Shown here piece by piece: positions 47,338-54,883 of a stretch of DNA of 64,000 nt. Source of the DNA: an uncultured Lachnospiraceae bacterium (GTDB lineage Bacteria; Bacillota; Clostridia; Lachnospirales; Lachnospiraceae). Below the pieces are notes generated by a model. That model was not told where the DNA came from. It saw nothing but the letters and a program-made list of their open reading frames with translations, and did no database searches. A program made the translations under genes and the position numbers. The DNA lies in assembly GCA_947629385.1 (NCBI GenBank), contig CANRDO010000013.1:1-64000 (forward strand). Reading direction: 5' to 3'. The stretch's first letter is position 1. Every line of letters begins with the position of its first letter.

Positions 47338-47373
47338 GGATCCCCGGATGTACGGCAATACATTCGGGGATCC
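47338..47373 (+). terminator. Strong hairpin after the CAP gene
   Basis: GGATCCCC and GGGGATCC close a hairpin extended by GATGT/ACATT, with one mismatch. It lacks a long T-tract on either strand, so it may serve as a bidirectional terminator or stabilise the downstream end of the leftward toxin-like transcript. Confidence 0.55.
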
Positions 47374-47414
47374 TTCCTCGTTACGGTGAGGTCATCCGCT
47401 TGGGCTAGCTGCCG

Positions 47415-47498
47415 TTACTCCCCGTCTAACCACTTGCAAATATAGTAGGCAACTATACCTGCCACAACGGAGAGGAAAAAAGTTGGGAGTATATCCAT
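47415..47498 (-). CDS. Toxin-like hydrophobic miniprotein (27 residues)
   Basis: The leftward frame encodes 27 residues starting MDILPTFFLSVVAGIVAYY and ending in ICKWLDGE. It is one membrane span followed by Lys-Trp-Leu-Asp, a pattern seen in the small putative holin-like or type I toxin peptides of Firmicutes mobile elements. The ATG at 47498 is preceded by AAAGGGG. It is too short for default ORF thresholds, and a 62-codon frame in another register overlaps it. An antisense RNA antitoxin would be expected on the opposite strand but is not proven here. Confidence 0.6.
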   Translation of the reverse strand: MDILPTFFLSVVAGIVAYYICKWLDGE

Positions 47499-47620
47499 GA
47501 GGCACACCCCTTTCTGTCACCAGTATAGGGGCGGCAACAACGTCAGTATATCTAAAAAAACTTTCTAGCAATATTGTCATGAAAATTCTATCCCATATTC
47601 CCCAAAAGATTAAAATATGC

Positions 47621-47648
47621 TTTACTTGTAGAATATATGTGCTATAAT
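47621..47648 (+). promoter_or_regulatory. Promoter upstream of the 47701 gene
   Basis: TTTACT, 16 bp and TATAAT. A run of alternating TATATA/ATATTA sequence follows the -10 element (47644-47675). Confidence 0.6.
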
Positions 47649-47700
47649 ATTATATATAATATAATATTATATTTAAAATAATGAAAGGAGATGAAAAGAA

Positions 47701-48543
47701 ATGAACGAAAGCACACCTTTCGCTCTTGGCTCTCTGCCAGAAAGAATAGCAAACTGGTTGTATGTACTGGACAAACGTATTTTTATCCTTGAGCCGACGA
47801 TCCGCTACCTGCAGGATCGCTCTCTCTGGATTTATGATGAGACGACAGCCAATATTATCGATATAGCTGGACTGGAATACGGAGTCCATCTGAACGCCGG
47901 GGCAGCCTACCATATTCAGATCCTCAATACTTTCTGTAACGAGCTTGGCGCGGATGCCTGGGAAGCAGGGCTGCAGCTGGAGGAAGAGGGGATTACTATT
48001 GATATCCAGAAGTTCATCGAGGACCATCGCCCTACGGCCTCAAAGAGGGAAGATGATGAGCAGCTCCAGCATGCTTTGGCGGCTGCCATTGCGGAACATC
48101 GTCGCCTGTGCCGGGTGCGGCTGGCAGCACTGAAGAGGCTGCGGGATCTCTCACAGACGGAAGGCAGCCAGATCGGGCACAGTTATCAGGTAGATATGGG
48201 AACGGGCAGTTTCTGGGAGATCCTGACAGTCCCGAATGTAAAAAAGGGCTGCCAGTATAAACTTCCGTCAACGGAGGACCATATGGAAAATGTGTTATCG
48301 GCTCCATGGGAATACAAGATCAGCATTGATAAACGTGGAGTAGACCAGAAGGAACCATTATTCATTCACGGAATATATATTTCGGCAAATCAGACGGCCA
48401 ATGTGGAAGCGCTTATATCGAGGGAGCTTAATCTACCCCATCCGGAAGAAAATGAAGATATGTCTGAGCAGTATCCATACCAGAATTGGCGGAAGACCTG
48501 CAGGAAGAACCCTCTCCTGAGGGAATTCATTAAAACCCATTGA
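47701..48543 (+). CDS. Element-encoded hypothetical protein, 280 residues
   Basis: The product is soluble, with no signal peptide or membrane span. An N-terminal acidic half (PFALGSLPERIANWLYVLDK, then FIEDHRPTASKREDDEQLQH) includes a helix-rich stretch of Arg/Leu heptads (about residues 125-155). The C-terminal half ends NWRKTCRKNPLLREFIKTH. I do not recognise a family. ATG 47701 follows GAAAGGAGATG and has its own promoter. It begins the rightward gene run of the element's right half. Confidence 0.7.
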   Translation: MNESTPFALGSLPERIANWLYVLDKRIFILEPTIRYLQDRSLWIYDETTANIIDIAGLEYGVHLNAGAAYHIQILNTFCNELGADAWEAGLQLEEEGITIDIQKFIEDHRPTASKREDDEQLQHALAAAIAEHRRLCRVRLAALKRLRDLSQTEGSQIGHSYQVDMGTGSFWEILTVPNVKKGCQYKLPSTEDHMENVLSAPWEYKISIDKRGVDQKEPLFIHGIYISANQTANVEALISRELNLPHPEENEDMSEQYPYQNWRKTCRKNPLLREFIKTH

Positions 48544-48810
48544 AAAACTCGACCGAGCGAGGATAAACAGCCGACCAGGCTCGGTGCGGCCTCCGTATGT
48601 CAAAAAGCGGCGGAGGCACTCGGACGATGACTCTGAGTGTATGTCTTTCCAGTAGCCTTTGCAAAGTGGAGGCATACAGCAACACCCGGCAGGTGGGAAA
48701 TCCTTATGTACCACATGCCACCCCGTACAACTTCATATTTTACCACTTCCGCCTTCTGGCGGGCAAAACAATGTTTATGCCTGCCTAGAGCAGGCGGAAA
48801 GGAGAACTGA
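48544..48810 (+). other. Structured leader before the DUF5688 gene
   Basis: This 267-nt gap has no convincing gene but several hairpins: ACCGAGC/GCTCGGT (about 48551-48587), CCGCC-TTCT-GGCGG (48749-48762) and GCCTGC-CTAGA-GCAGGC (48779-48795). The last stem ends directly before the GGAAAGGAG ribosome site. Confidence 0.5.
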
Positions 48811-49650
48811 ATGAAACCAGAGGAAATGCAGACAGCTCTAAAACGGTATGGGATTGATACGGAGATTGTAACCATATACCGGAACGGAAGACAAAAGACC
48901 GGGCTCCGCATCTGCACGGGAGAGAAGGTCAACCCAATCATCCATTTCACCCCGGATATCACATTGCCGGAGATGCTAACCCGCATCAAAGAGGTTTTGC
49001 AGAGAAAAATGGAATTCCGTACAGAACTGCTTGAAAGCAGCCAGTCCATACTGGAAAACAGCATCCTGTGCGTACAGAAACAGAGCGATGATCCAATCCT
49101 GAAGCGAACGTTCGAAAACCTTGAGGTGTTTGTGCGGATCCGGTTGCCAGAATTTGACGGCAGGGATGACTGCGAATACAGCATCAAGGCAACAGAAGCT
49201 TACCTGGACTCGCTGGGCCTTACAGCCTCACAGCTGTGGGAAGCCGCTTACAGGAACACGAGGAAAACGTTGGTAGTCCGCGAGATGGCAGATATGATGG
49301 CATCATTTGGCCTTCCGCCGCAGAGAGAATACTTCTCTATTTATGTGGCGGGCACAAAGGAGTGCATGAACGGTGCGTCGGCGATCCTGTATCCGGACTT
49401 GTTCAGGAACCTGTGCAGGGAAAGAGGATTCAGTGGATGTTTTCTGCTTCCATCGAGCATCCATGAGCTGATGGTTATTCCGGCTGAAGGACTGGACATG
49501 GCTCTGCTTGAAATGGCAGGCATCGTAAACGAGATCAACGTTGAATGTGTCAGACCCGAGGAACAGCTTGCCCCAGTGGTCTACCGTTACTCGCTAGAGA
49601 CAGATGAGATTCATCTCGCGGCCACATTGACGGAGGTGATCGGATGCTAA
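48811..49650 (+). CDS. DUF5688 family protein
   Basis: The 279-residue protein has the family pattern: an N-terminal INPIIHF-like segment (KVNPIIHFTPD), a mid-region LTASQLWEAAYRNTRK, and C-terminal CFLLPSSIHELMVIPAEG followed by VNAE-type EINVECVRPEEQLAPVVYRY. DUF5688 proteins are frequent on clostridial mobile elements; their function is unknown. ATG 48811 follows GGAAAGGAG. It overlaps the RadC-like gene by 7 nt, so the two are probably coupled. Confidence 0.8.
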   Translation: MKPEEMQTALKRYGIDTEIVTIYRNGRQKTGLRICTGEKVNPIIHFTPDITLPEMLTRIKEVLQRKMEFRTELLESSQSILENSILCVQKQSDDPILKRTFENLEVFVRIRLPEFDGRDDCEYSIKATEAYLDSLGLTASQLWEAAYRNTRKTLVVREMADMMASFGLPPQREYFSIYVAGTKECMNGASAILYPDLFRNLCRERGFSGCFLLPSSIHELMVIPAEGLDMALLEMAGIVNEINVECVRPEEQLAPVVYRYSLETDEIHLAATLTEVIGC

Positions 49651-50105
49651 CCCAGTACAACGTTGAGCGCTCCGCTGAGAGGCTTGCGCTTATAGAGGAG
49701 AAGGCATATGATTACCCGGACAAAGCGATCGCCCAACCGATGGATTACGTTGATTTGCTCAACACGTGTTTCCACTTGGACCGACTCGTGGAGGAGCACA
49801 TGGTTATGGTCGTACTGACGGCTAAAATGAAACCCGTTGCACTTTTCGAGACAGGGCGCGGGACAGCAACGAGATGTTTGTTCTCGCCCAGGGAGCTCTA
49901 TCTGAGAGCATTGCTTTGCGGGGGAATAAGGATCATCGTTGCGCATAATCATGTCAGCGGCGATCCGACTCCGTCCCAGGAAGACCTTGCTGCATACCGC
50001 CGTATTAAGGAGGCGGGAGACGTGATCGGGATCCACTTGACGGATTTCCTGATTATAGGCAGCGGTGGGCTCTATTACAGCTATAAGGAGCACACAGAGA
50101 ACTAG
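49644..50105 (+). CDS. RadC-like JAB (MPN) domain protein
   Basis: The 153-residue protein carries the JAMM metal-binding motif IIVAHNHVSGDPTPSQED (about residues 95-112) with an upstream ALLCGGIR segment and the terminal DFLIIGSGGLYYSYKEH. It corresponds to the C-terminal domain of RadC, as in the short versions carried by mobile elements. The role is unproven; a DNA-repair function for RadC has been questioned. It starts within the end of the DUF5688 gene. Confidence 0.88.
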   Translation: MLTQYNVERSAERLALIEEKAYDYPDKAIAQPMDYVDLLNTCFHLDRLVEEHMVMVVLTAKMKPVALFETGRGTATRCLFSPRELYLRALLCGGIRIIVAHNHVSGDPTPSQEDLAAYRRIKEAGDVIGIHLTDFLIIGSGGLYYSYKEHTEN

Positions 50106-50146
50106 TACGGGCCTGTAGGCGGAAAAGTACCGTCGTACAGGGAAAA

Positions 50147-50220
50147 TACCGGTTTACACGCGCATCAGTGGACAGGCAGGCGAAGTCTGCCGCTCCCTGA
50201 TGCTGCAGGGTAAACTGGTA
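50147..50220 (+). repeat. Large nested inverted repeat
   Basis: TACCGGTTTAC (50147-50157) pairs with GTAAACTGGTA (50210-50220) with one wobble. Inside are GCATCAG/CTGATGC and GGCAG/CTGCC, giving a 74-nt multi-stem hairpin. No T-tract follows. It could be a single-strand origin, a transfer-origin-like structure or a regulatory RNA. Confidence 0.7.
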
Positions 50221-50259
50221 TACTCAGGATTCGTTGGATATCCTCAAAAATCCAGCCGC

Positions 50260-50311
50260 CACACATAAGGCGAAAACAAGTGTACGTCACACACAAGACG
50301 AAAAAAAGTGT
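50260..50311 (+). repeat. Pair of 24-bp direct repeats
   Basis: Two 24-bp copies (50260-50283 and 50288-50311, period 28) share CACACA.AAG.CGAAAA and AAGTGT with few differences. They lie about 90 nt upstream of the recombinase-like gene and may bind a regulator. Confidence 0.65.
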
Positions 50312-50399
50312 TTTGCCGAACGGATTTGCCCGGGAGGCGGCTTTTAGCTTTAATTTGGTTTTTTATTTTTATGAAAACTGCAGGAAGGAGTTGGGATAT

Positions 50400-51428
50400 A
50401 TGGGAAGACGGAATAAAGCATACAGTAAGACACTCCACCAGCAGATCTATGACCGGCTGACTTCCATGCAGGCATTCGGGGAGAGCAAACGAGAGGCAGT
50501 TGCCAATGGGACAATGGACGGAAAGATATTCAGTTATGCAACATACAAGAGCTACTATAAACAGGCCCAGTATTTTGCCGGGTGGATCAAGAGTAACCAT
50601 CCGGACTGTACCACGCTGAAACATGCAAGGCGGTATGTAAACGAGTATTTGGAGGGCCAGGTTGACCGCGGCCTTTCTCCGTGGACCATCCACACGCAGG
50701 CGAAAGCCCTGTCTAAGCTCTACGGTATAAAGCCAACAGATGCGGACTATTTTGTCCCGCCGGAGCGCTGCCGTGCCGACATCAAGCGCAGCCGGGATAA
50801 AACGGAAAAGAAATGCCGGTTCTCGGAACGGAATAATGCGGAGCTGGTCGCATTCTGCCGGGGGACAGGCTGCCGCAGGGGCGTGCTGGAGAAGCTTCGG
50901 GGAGACGACCTCTGGAGCCGAAGCCGGATGAGCGCTGAGGTGGCCTCTTTGGAGAACAAGCCGGATCGCTCAGAGGCAGAAGAGAAACACCTCGTATGTC
51001 TTAAGGAGGCTTTGCAGTTTTTTCCGGATCAGGACTGGTTTGTCCATCACAGAAAAGATAAGAATGGGAAATACCGGTACGCACCTATCATAGGAACGGA
51101 GGATCAGAGGGGTCGGATCATCGCACGCTTCCAGAATAGACGCCCGGATGAGAAGCTGTGGCAGTATGTGAATAAGGCGGCGGACATCCACGGGTATAGG
51201 AGCGATTACGCGGTTGCGGTCTACCGGATGTATGCCCGTAATATAGAGGATATCCCATATGACCGGGTAATGAGAGGGCGGGGGAAACGGCTCCGCAGCG
51301 ATGCCTATTTCTGCCGTAACGATGAACGCGGGCGGGCACTGGACCGTCGGGCTATGAAAATCACCTCGAAAGCGCTGGGCCACACACGGGAGTATGTGAT
51401 CGCAGTAAGTTATCTGAGAGGATTGTGA
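50400..51428 (+). CDS. Divergent tyrosine-recombinase-like protein
   Basis: The 342-residue protein has an N-terminal helical domain (YKSYYKQAQYFAGWIKSNHP) and a C-terminal half resembling integrases. GTGCRRGVLEKLRGDDL would supply the first Arg, HGYRSDYAVAVYRMYAR could be the His-x-x-Arg box, and ALGHTREYVIAVSYLRG ends with the His and a terminal Tyr. Spacing is unusual and a long charged insertion lies between. ATG 50400 follows AGGAAGGAG; the longer frame from 50280 reads through the direct repeats. It might act on DNA of the element other than att. Confidence 0.6.
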   Translation: MGRRNKAYSKTLHQQIYDRLTSMQAFGESKREAVANGTMDGKIFSYATYKSYYKQAQYFAGWIKSNHPDCTTLKHARRYVNEYLEGQVDRGLSPWTIHTQAKALSKLYGIKPTDADYFVPPERCRADIKRSRDKTEKKCRFSERNNAELVAFCRGTGCRRGVLEKLRGDDLWSRSRMSAEVASLENKPDRSEAEEKHLVCLKEALQFFPDQDWFVHHRKDKNGKYRYAPIIGTEDQRGRIIARFQNRRPDEKLWQYVNKAADIHGYRSDYAVAVYRMYARNIEDIPYDRVMRGRGKRLRSDAYFCRNDERGRALDRRAMKITSKALGHTREYVIAVSYLRGL

Positions 51429-51432
51429 TGAT

Positions 51433-52017
51433 ATGGGATATGATAAAAAGGAGCTTGAAGCTTATCTGCGGGAGTTGTTGAGGAAAGAGGAAGAGAAAAA
51501 TGCGAGTCTGGCGACTATCATTACCAAAAAGGACGCGGAGATCATAAATCTGCAGAAAAAAGTCGAAGTCGAGCAGGACATGAACCGCCAGCTGAAAAGG
51601 ATCATGAGGGAACGCTCCAATGCAGCCCGTGAGATAACGCCCAAGAAAGAACATGATGGTTATATTATACTGCGTGTAGAACAATATGCGGAACATATTG
51701 ACGGAGAGACCGTTCTGGAGGCATGGCGCTCCCAGTTGCAGACGCCGTATCCGGCAGAACTCTGCGGGGAGTCTGTGTGCTTCACGATTGAAGACGATCT
51801 TGTGGCCGAAAATATACTATCAGAGCTGGGCTGCAATGAGGTAGCTCTGGAATGTGAGATCGAAGATCTCCGAAATGCGGAGGAAAATACAGTATACCGC
51901 ATCCGTCACAGCGCTAACTGTCGGAGCGGATTTATGGAGGTTACATTATACACAACTGGTCCGCTTTATATTACAAAAGAGAAAATGCCATATTCTAACC
52001 ATAATGCAAAGCGATAG
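51433..52017 (+). CDS. Coiled-coil hypothetical protein, 194 residues
   Basis: The first 65 residues form a strongly charged helix (KKELEAYLRELLRKEEEKNA, then DAEIINLQKKVEVEQDMNRQ) predicted as a coiled coil. The remainder is a small globular domain with YIILRVEQYAEHIDGETVLE and YRIRHSANCRSGFMEVTLYT. No family is recognised. It begins 5 nt after the recombinase-like gene and may be its partner. It is the last gene before the right arm site. Confidence 0.65.
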   Translation: MGYDKKELEAYLRELLRKEEEKNASLATIITKKDAEIINLQKKVEVEQDMNRQLKRIMRERSNAAREITPKKEHDGYIILRVEQYAEHIDGETVLEAWRSQLQTPYPAELCGESVCFTIEDDLVAENILSELGCNEVALECEIEDLRNAEENTVYRIRHSANCRSGFMEVTLYTTGPLYITKEKMPYSNHNAKR

Positions 52018-52040
52018 TGTGCAGAACTGTAAATTAAAGA

Positions 52041-52074
52041 AAAATCCAGCCTGTTGAGAAACAGGCCGGATTCT
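52041..52074 (+). terminator. Terminator at the right end of the element
   Basis: AATCCAGCCTGTT-GAG-AAACAGGCCGGATT forms a stable hairpin with one mismatch, followed by CTTAATCT. It closes the rightward gene run. Confidence 0.65.
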
Positions 52075-52088
52075 TAATCTGGCAGCAG

Positions 52089-52116
52089 CAGGGGTGTTGC
52101 CAAAGTGTTGCCAGAT
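52089..52116 (+). repeat. Putative integrase arm-binding site, right
   Basis: Matches 40946-40972 apart from one added base and one substitution, with the same tandem GTGTTGCCA units. Confidence 0.6.
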
Positions 52117-52172
52117 GAATTTGAAAGCCCGGAAAGCCCTTATTTTATGGTGCTTCTCAGTTGGCAGGGAAG

Positions 52173-52239
52173 AAATACTTATCCTCCCCTTTGACTCCGC
52201 AGATGCGTAAGAACACGTATCTGCGGAGCTTTTTCGTTG
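52173..52239 (+). repeat. Right attachment site with duplicated RNA terminator
   Basis: The 23-bp core (52173-52195) is followed by CTCCGCAGATGCG paired with CGTATCTGCGGAG and then CTTTTTCGTTG. The same terminator at the left end has different but still pairing stem bases. The right copy pairs better and is likely the original chromosomal 3' end of the RNA gene. Confidence 0.75.
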
Positions 52240-52295
52240 CCAGGTTGTAATTCAATCGGGCAGGAAATTGCTAAGTTGCACACCAGCGATTTCAC

Positions 52296-52364
52296 AAACG
52301 TCAGGTTTAATTTCATAAACGTCAGTCTGGCGGTCTCAAAAACCAGTGGTCAGCGTGTTATAAT
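52296..52364 (+). promoter_or_regulatory. Activator-type promoter A (paired 9-bp boxes, -10)
   Basis: AAACGTCAG at 52296-52304 and 52317-52325 (21-bp period), then 33 bp to TATAAT at 52359-52364. No -35 consensus is present at the right distance. The whole block recurs at three more places downstream. Confidence 0.75.
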
Positions 52365-52487
52365 CTAATCAGAGTGAAATCTAACAAAATCCGCATTGTG
52401 GCGTATCAAGAATCAGGAAAGCAAAAATCCGGGAAACGACGCAAGTGCGTTTCATATAAATCGGAGAAAGAAAGGAAGTGGGACATA

Positions 52488-52700
52488 ATGAACGAGGAAA
52501 TGATTGCAAAATTGCGGAAAGCCAAGACGGTGGAGGAGATCATCGCCATCGCGAAGGAGTACGGCAAGGAAGTGACGGCCCAGAAGGCTCAGGAGCTGCT
52601 CGATCAGCTCAGTGGTGCTGCCGGCGAGCTCTCGGACGACGCGCTTGCAGCAGTCGCAGGGGGGATTTTTTGGCCATCAAAAATGCCTGTTCACGTATGA
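52488..52700 (+). CDS. RiPP precursor peptide 1 (Nif11/NHLP-like leader)
   Basis: The 70-residue peptide has a helical leader (MNEEMIAKLRKAKTVEEIIA, then YGKEVTAQKAQELLDQL) ending ELSDDALAAVAGG, the double-Gly cleavage motif of Nif11- and NHLP-type leaders. The apparent core is only IFWPSKMPVHV. At the junction are a run of six G and a run of six T (52659-52671); a one-base slip would give a 33-residue core starting FFGHQKCLFTYD. ATG 52488 follows AGGAAGTGGG. It is under promoter A and precedes the second precursor. Confidence 0.7.
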   Translation: MNEEMIAKLRKAKTVEEIIAIAKEYGKEVTAQKAQELLDQLSGAAGELSDDALAAVAGGIFWPSKMPVHV

Positions 52701-52786
52701 TGTTATCTCTGTTTCGGATGGGAGAGAACCGCGAATCCGTCGAAGGCGGAATTGCCAATAAATGACACAAGAAAGGTGGAAATTCT

Positions 52787-53182
52787 ATGGAAGCAAAAAT
52801 CAATGCCGATAAGACGGTCACAGGGAACGAGCAGGAGCTTTTCGAGAAACGGAATAAGGTTTTCGAGAAGGTGAAAGCCGCTGCGTCAGCAGAGGAAGTC
52901 CTTGCACTGGCGAAGGAAGCGGGCGAAGAGCTGAGCATGGAGGAAGCACAGGAGATCTACAAGCAGCTTCACGGTACCGGAGAGCTCTCAGATGCGGAGC
53001 TTGAGGCCGTCGCCGGCGGGGGAGCGCATTTGTACGGACATCTCGTCGTATCGGGCCTTTACATCTGCAGTGACTGGACCTGCAAAAAACATGGAAGAGA
53101 CTGCTCATGTTATCATACCGATTGCTATCAATGTAAGCATATGCAATACAAATTCCCGGTTAATATTTGTATGATACACTGA
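52787..53182 (+). CDS. RiPP precursor peptide 2 with Cys-rich core
   Basis: The 131-residue peptide has a longer leader with KAAASAEEVLALAKEAGEEL and the cleavage motif ELSDAELEAVAGGG near residue 78. The core of about 53 residues has seven Cys, including YICSDWTCKK, RDCSCYHTDCYQCK and NICMIH. It has a Nif11-like leader and the same VAGG end as the other precursors. It is cotranscribed with precursor 1, since a strong terminator follows it. Confidence 0.75.
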   Translation: MEAKINADKTVTGNEQELFEKRNKVFEKVKAAASAEEVLALAKEAGEELSMEEAQEIYKQLHGTGELSDAELEAVAGGGAHLYGHLVVSGLYICSDWTCKKHGRDCSCYHTDCYQCKHMQYKFPVNICMIH

Positions 53183-53202
53183 TAACATATCCATATAAAG
53201 CA

Positions 53203-53253
53203 GGGCATTTTGGCAACGGATAAAACAGATTGCCAAAATGCCCTCTTTTCTTT
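53203..53253 (+). terminator. Terminator after precursor 2
   Basis: A perfect 14-bp stem, GGGCATTTTGGCAA with TTGCCAAAATGCCC, is followed by TCTTTTCTTT. Confidence 0.92.
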
Positions 53254-53298
53254 CCTTTATCTCGTTTCCCCAATCACTCTGCTGGACATCAATTGCAC

Positions 53299-53367
53299 AA
53301 AAGTCGGATTTGATTTCACAAACGTCAGCCCTGCGGTCCCAAAAAGCAGTGGCCAGCGTGTTATAAT
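53299..53367 (+). promoter_or_regulatory. Activator-type promoter B
   Basis: AAAAGTCGG at 53299-53307 and AAACGTCAG at 53320-53328 (21-bp period), then 33 bp to TATAAT at 53362-53367. From the second box on, the promoter and about 120 nt of leader are almost identical to those of promoter A, indicating duplication. Confidence 0.75.
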
Positions 53368-53491
53368 CTAATCAGAGAGACATCTAACAAAATCCGCATT
53401 GCGGCGTATCAATAATCAGGAAAGCAAAATGAGGGAATCGATGCAGGTGCGTTTCATATAGATCGAAGAAGAAAGCAAGAGGAGGAGAAAC

Positions 53492-54883
53492 ATGTACTAC
53501 ATACTGGATGAGCGTTATGCGCTGCGCGGCTGGCAGAAGCTGCCGTTCGCGCTGCTGGACAGACGCAGAGGGCGGGCCACGTTCCTGAAGAAAGCGGATA
53601 TGGAGCTGCTCCTCGACATGGACGGCCGCACAGACCTGGAGGGCGCGTCCGAGCAGCAGAAGAAAGCGTTGAAAAAGCTGGAAGAAGAAGGCGTCATACA
53701 TGCCTGCGCGCCGGGGACGAAGCTGAAGGACGGCCAGCTATACAAATTCTACGACAACCGCTACCTCCGCACGGCGCACTGGTCCGTGACGGGGCGCTGC
53801 AACTACCGCTGCAAGCACTGTTACATGTCCGCGCCGGACGCCAAATACGGGGAGCTTGACCATGAGACGGCGATGAGCATTGCCCGTCAGATCGTGGACT
53901 GCGGCATCGCGGAAGTCACCCTGACCGGCGGGGAGCCGCTGGTCCGCCCGGATTTCTTTGACCTCGTAGACGTGCTTCTGGACGGCGGCGTACGCATTTC
54001 CCAGATCTACTCAAACGGCCGTCTGGTAACGGACGACCTGCTGAAAAAGCTGGAGGACCGGGGCATCCGCCCTGTGTTCAACATGAGTTTCGACGGCGTG
54101 GGCTGGCACGACTGGCTGCGCGGCGTGCCGGGCGCGGAAAAATATGTGACGGACGCGTTCCTGCGCTGCCGCGAGCACGGCTTCCCCACCGGCTCGGAAA
54201 TGTGCATCCACGAGCGGAACAAGCACACCCTGCGGGAGACGGTCCGCTTCCTGGCAGGCGTGGGCTGCAGCTCTCTGAAGACCAACCCCATCTCGGATGT
54301 GGGCGCATGGAAAGAGGGAGGGTACGGCCCGGGCATCAAGATAGAAGACCTGTTCCAGGTCTACCTGGATTACATCCCGCAGTACTATGAGGACGGCATG
54401 CCCCTGTCGCTGCAGCTGGGCGGTTTCTTCAGCGCCTCGCCGGGGAGCCCGAAGGAGTGGAGCATCCCCATGAAGAAGGACTGGTGCAAGGATCCGTCGC
54501 GGGAGTGCGTCTGCGGCCACGCGCGCGTGGTGATGTACATCTCCGCGGAAGGGCGGGCGCTGCCCTGCATGTCCTTATCCGGCATGCCCATCCAGGAGAA
54601 TTATCCGTTCATCACGCAGATCGGCCTGAGGCAGTGCATTACCGACTCGTCCTACATGCGGCTCATCGAGACCAGGGGCTCCGAGGTGCTGGCGCACAAC
54701 CCGGAATGCCGCGGCTGCGAGCACGCCGGATACTGTCTGGGCGGATGCCGCGCCGGCGCGCTGGAGACCAGCCCGGACGACATCCTGGGACGCGATATGG
54801 CGGCCTGCACCCTCTTAAAAGGAGGATGGGCGGACAAGATCGAAAAGCTCATGGAGACCATCACACTGCCGGAAGGAAGGTGA
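53492..54883 (+). CDS. Radical SAM/SPASM peptide-modifying enzyme
   Basis: The 463-residue enzyme has an N-terminal domain of about 75 residues (MYYILDERYALRGWQKLPFA onward) resembling PqqD-like peptide-recognition elements. The radical SAM core follows with CNYRCKHCY (about residues 107-115) binding the SAM-cleaving cluster and TLTGGEPLVRPDF after it. The C-terminal SPASM region has Cys in ECVCGH, LPCMSL, CRGCEHAGYCLGGC and MAAC for auxiliary clusters. Such maturases form thioether or C-C links in Cys-rich peptides. It lies between precursor pairs and is under promoter B. Confidence 0.9.
   Translation: MYYILDERYALRGWQKLPFALLDRRRGRATFLKKADMELLLDMDGRTDLEGASEQQKKALKKLEEEGVIHACAPGTKLKDGQLYKFYDNRYLRTAHWSVTGRCNYRCKHCYMSAPDAKYGELDHETAMSIARQIVDCGIAEVTLTGGEPLVRPDFFDLVDVLLDGGVRISQIYSNGRLVTDDLLKKLEDRGIRPVFNMSFDGVGWHDWLRGVPGAEKYVTDAFLRCREHGFPTGSEMCIHERNKHTLRETVRFLAGVGCSSLKTNPISDVGAWKEGGYGPGIKIEDLFQVYLDYIPQYYEDGMPLSLQLGGFFSASPGSPKEWSIPMKKDWCKDPSRECVCGHARVVMYISAEGRALPCMSLSGMPIQENYPFITQIGLRQCITDSSYMRLIETRGSEVLAHNPECRGCEHAGYCLGGCRAGALETSPDDILGRDMAACTLLKGGWADKIEKLMETITLPEGR

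Larger units (their letters stand above)
40864..52195 (+). mobile_element. Integrative element of about 11.3 kb
   Basis: The ends are a perfect 23-bp direct repeat (40864-40886 and 52173-52195). Inside lie a tyrosine integrase next to the left end, a replication-initiator-like gene, an iteron-like array, a serine recombinase, cargo, and a right half with DUF5688, RadC-like and recombinase-like genes. The left part is visibly AT-richer than the flanking chromosome. Relaxase, coupling protein and secretion genes were not found, so it is not self-conjugative as read. It could be mobilisable, a satellite or an integrated plasmid-like element. Confidence 0.85.

Noticed and set aside
47392..47580. 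62-codon minus-strand frame over the toxin-like peptide
   Set aside because: Its composition shows no domain, and the overlapping 27-residue frame has the better start and a family-like sequence.
48597..48788. 63-codon plus-strand frame before the DUF5688 gene
   Set aside because: It has no ribosome site and overlaps several hairpins; the composition looks random.
52478..52765. 95-codon frame overlapping precursor 1
   Set aside because: It is the shifted register of the precursor gene, with a His/Arg/Gly-rich random look in the leader part. Only its 3' part may matter if a slip occurs at the homopolymers.
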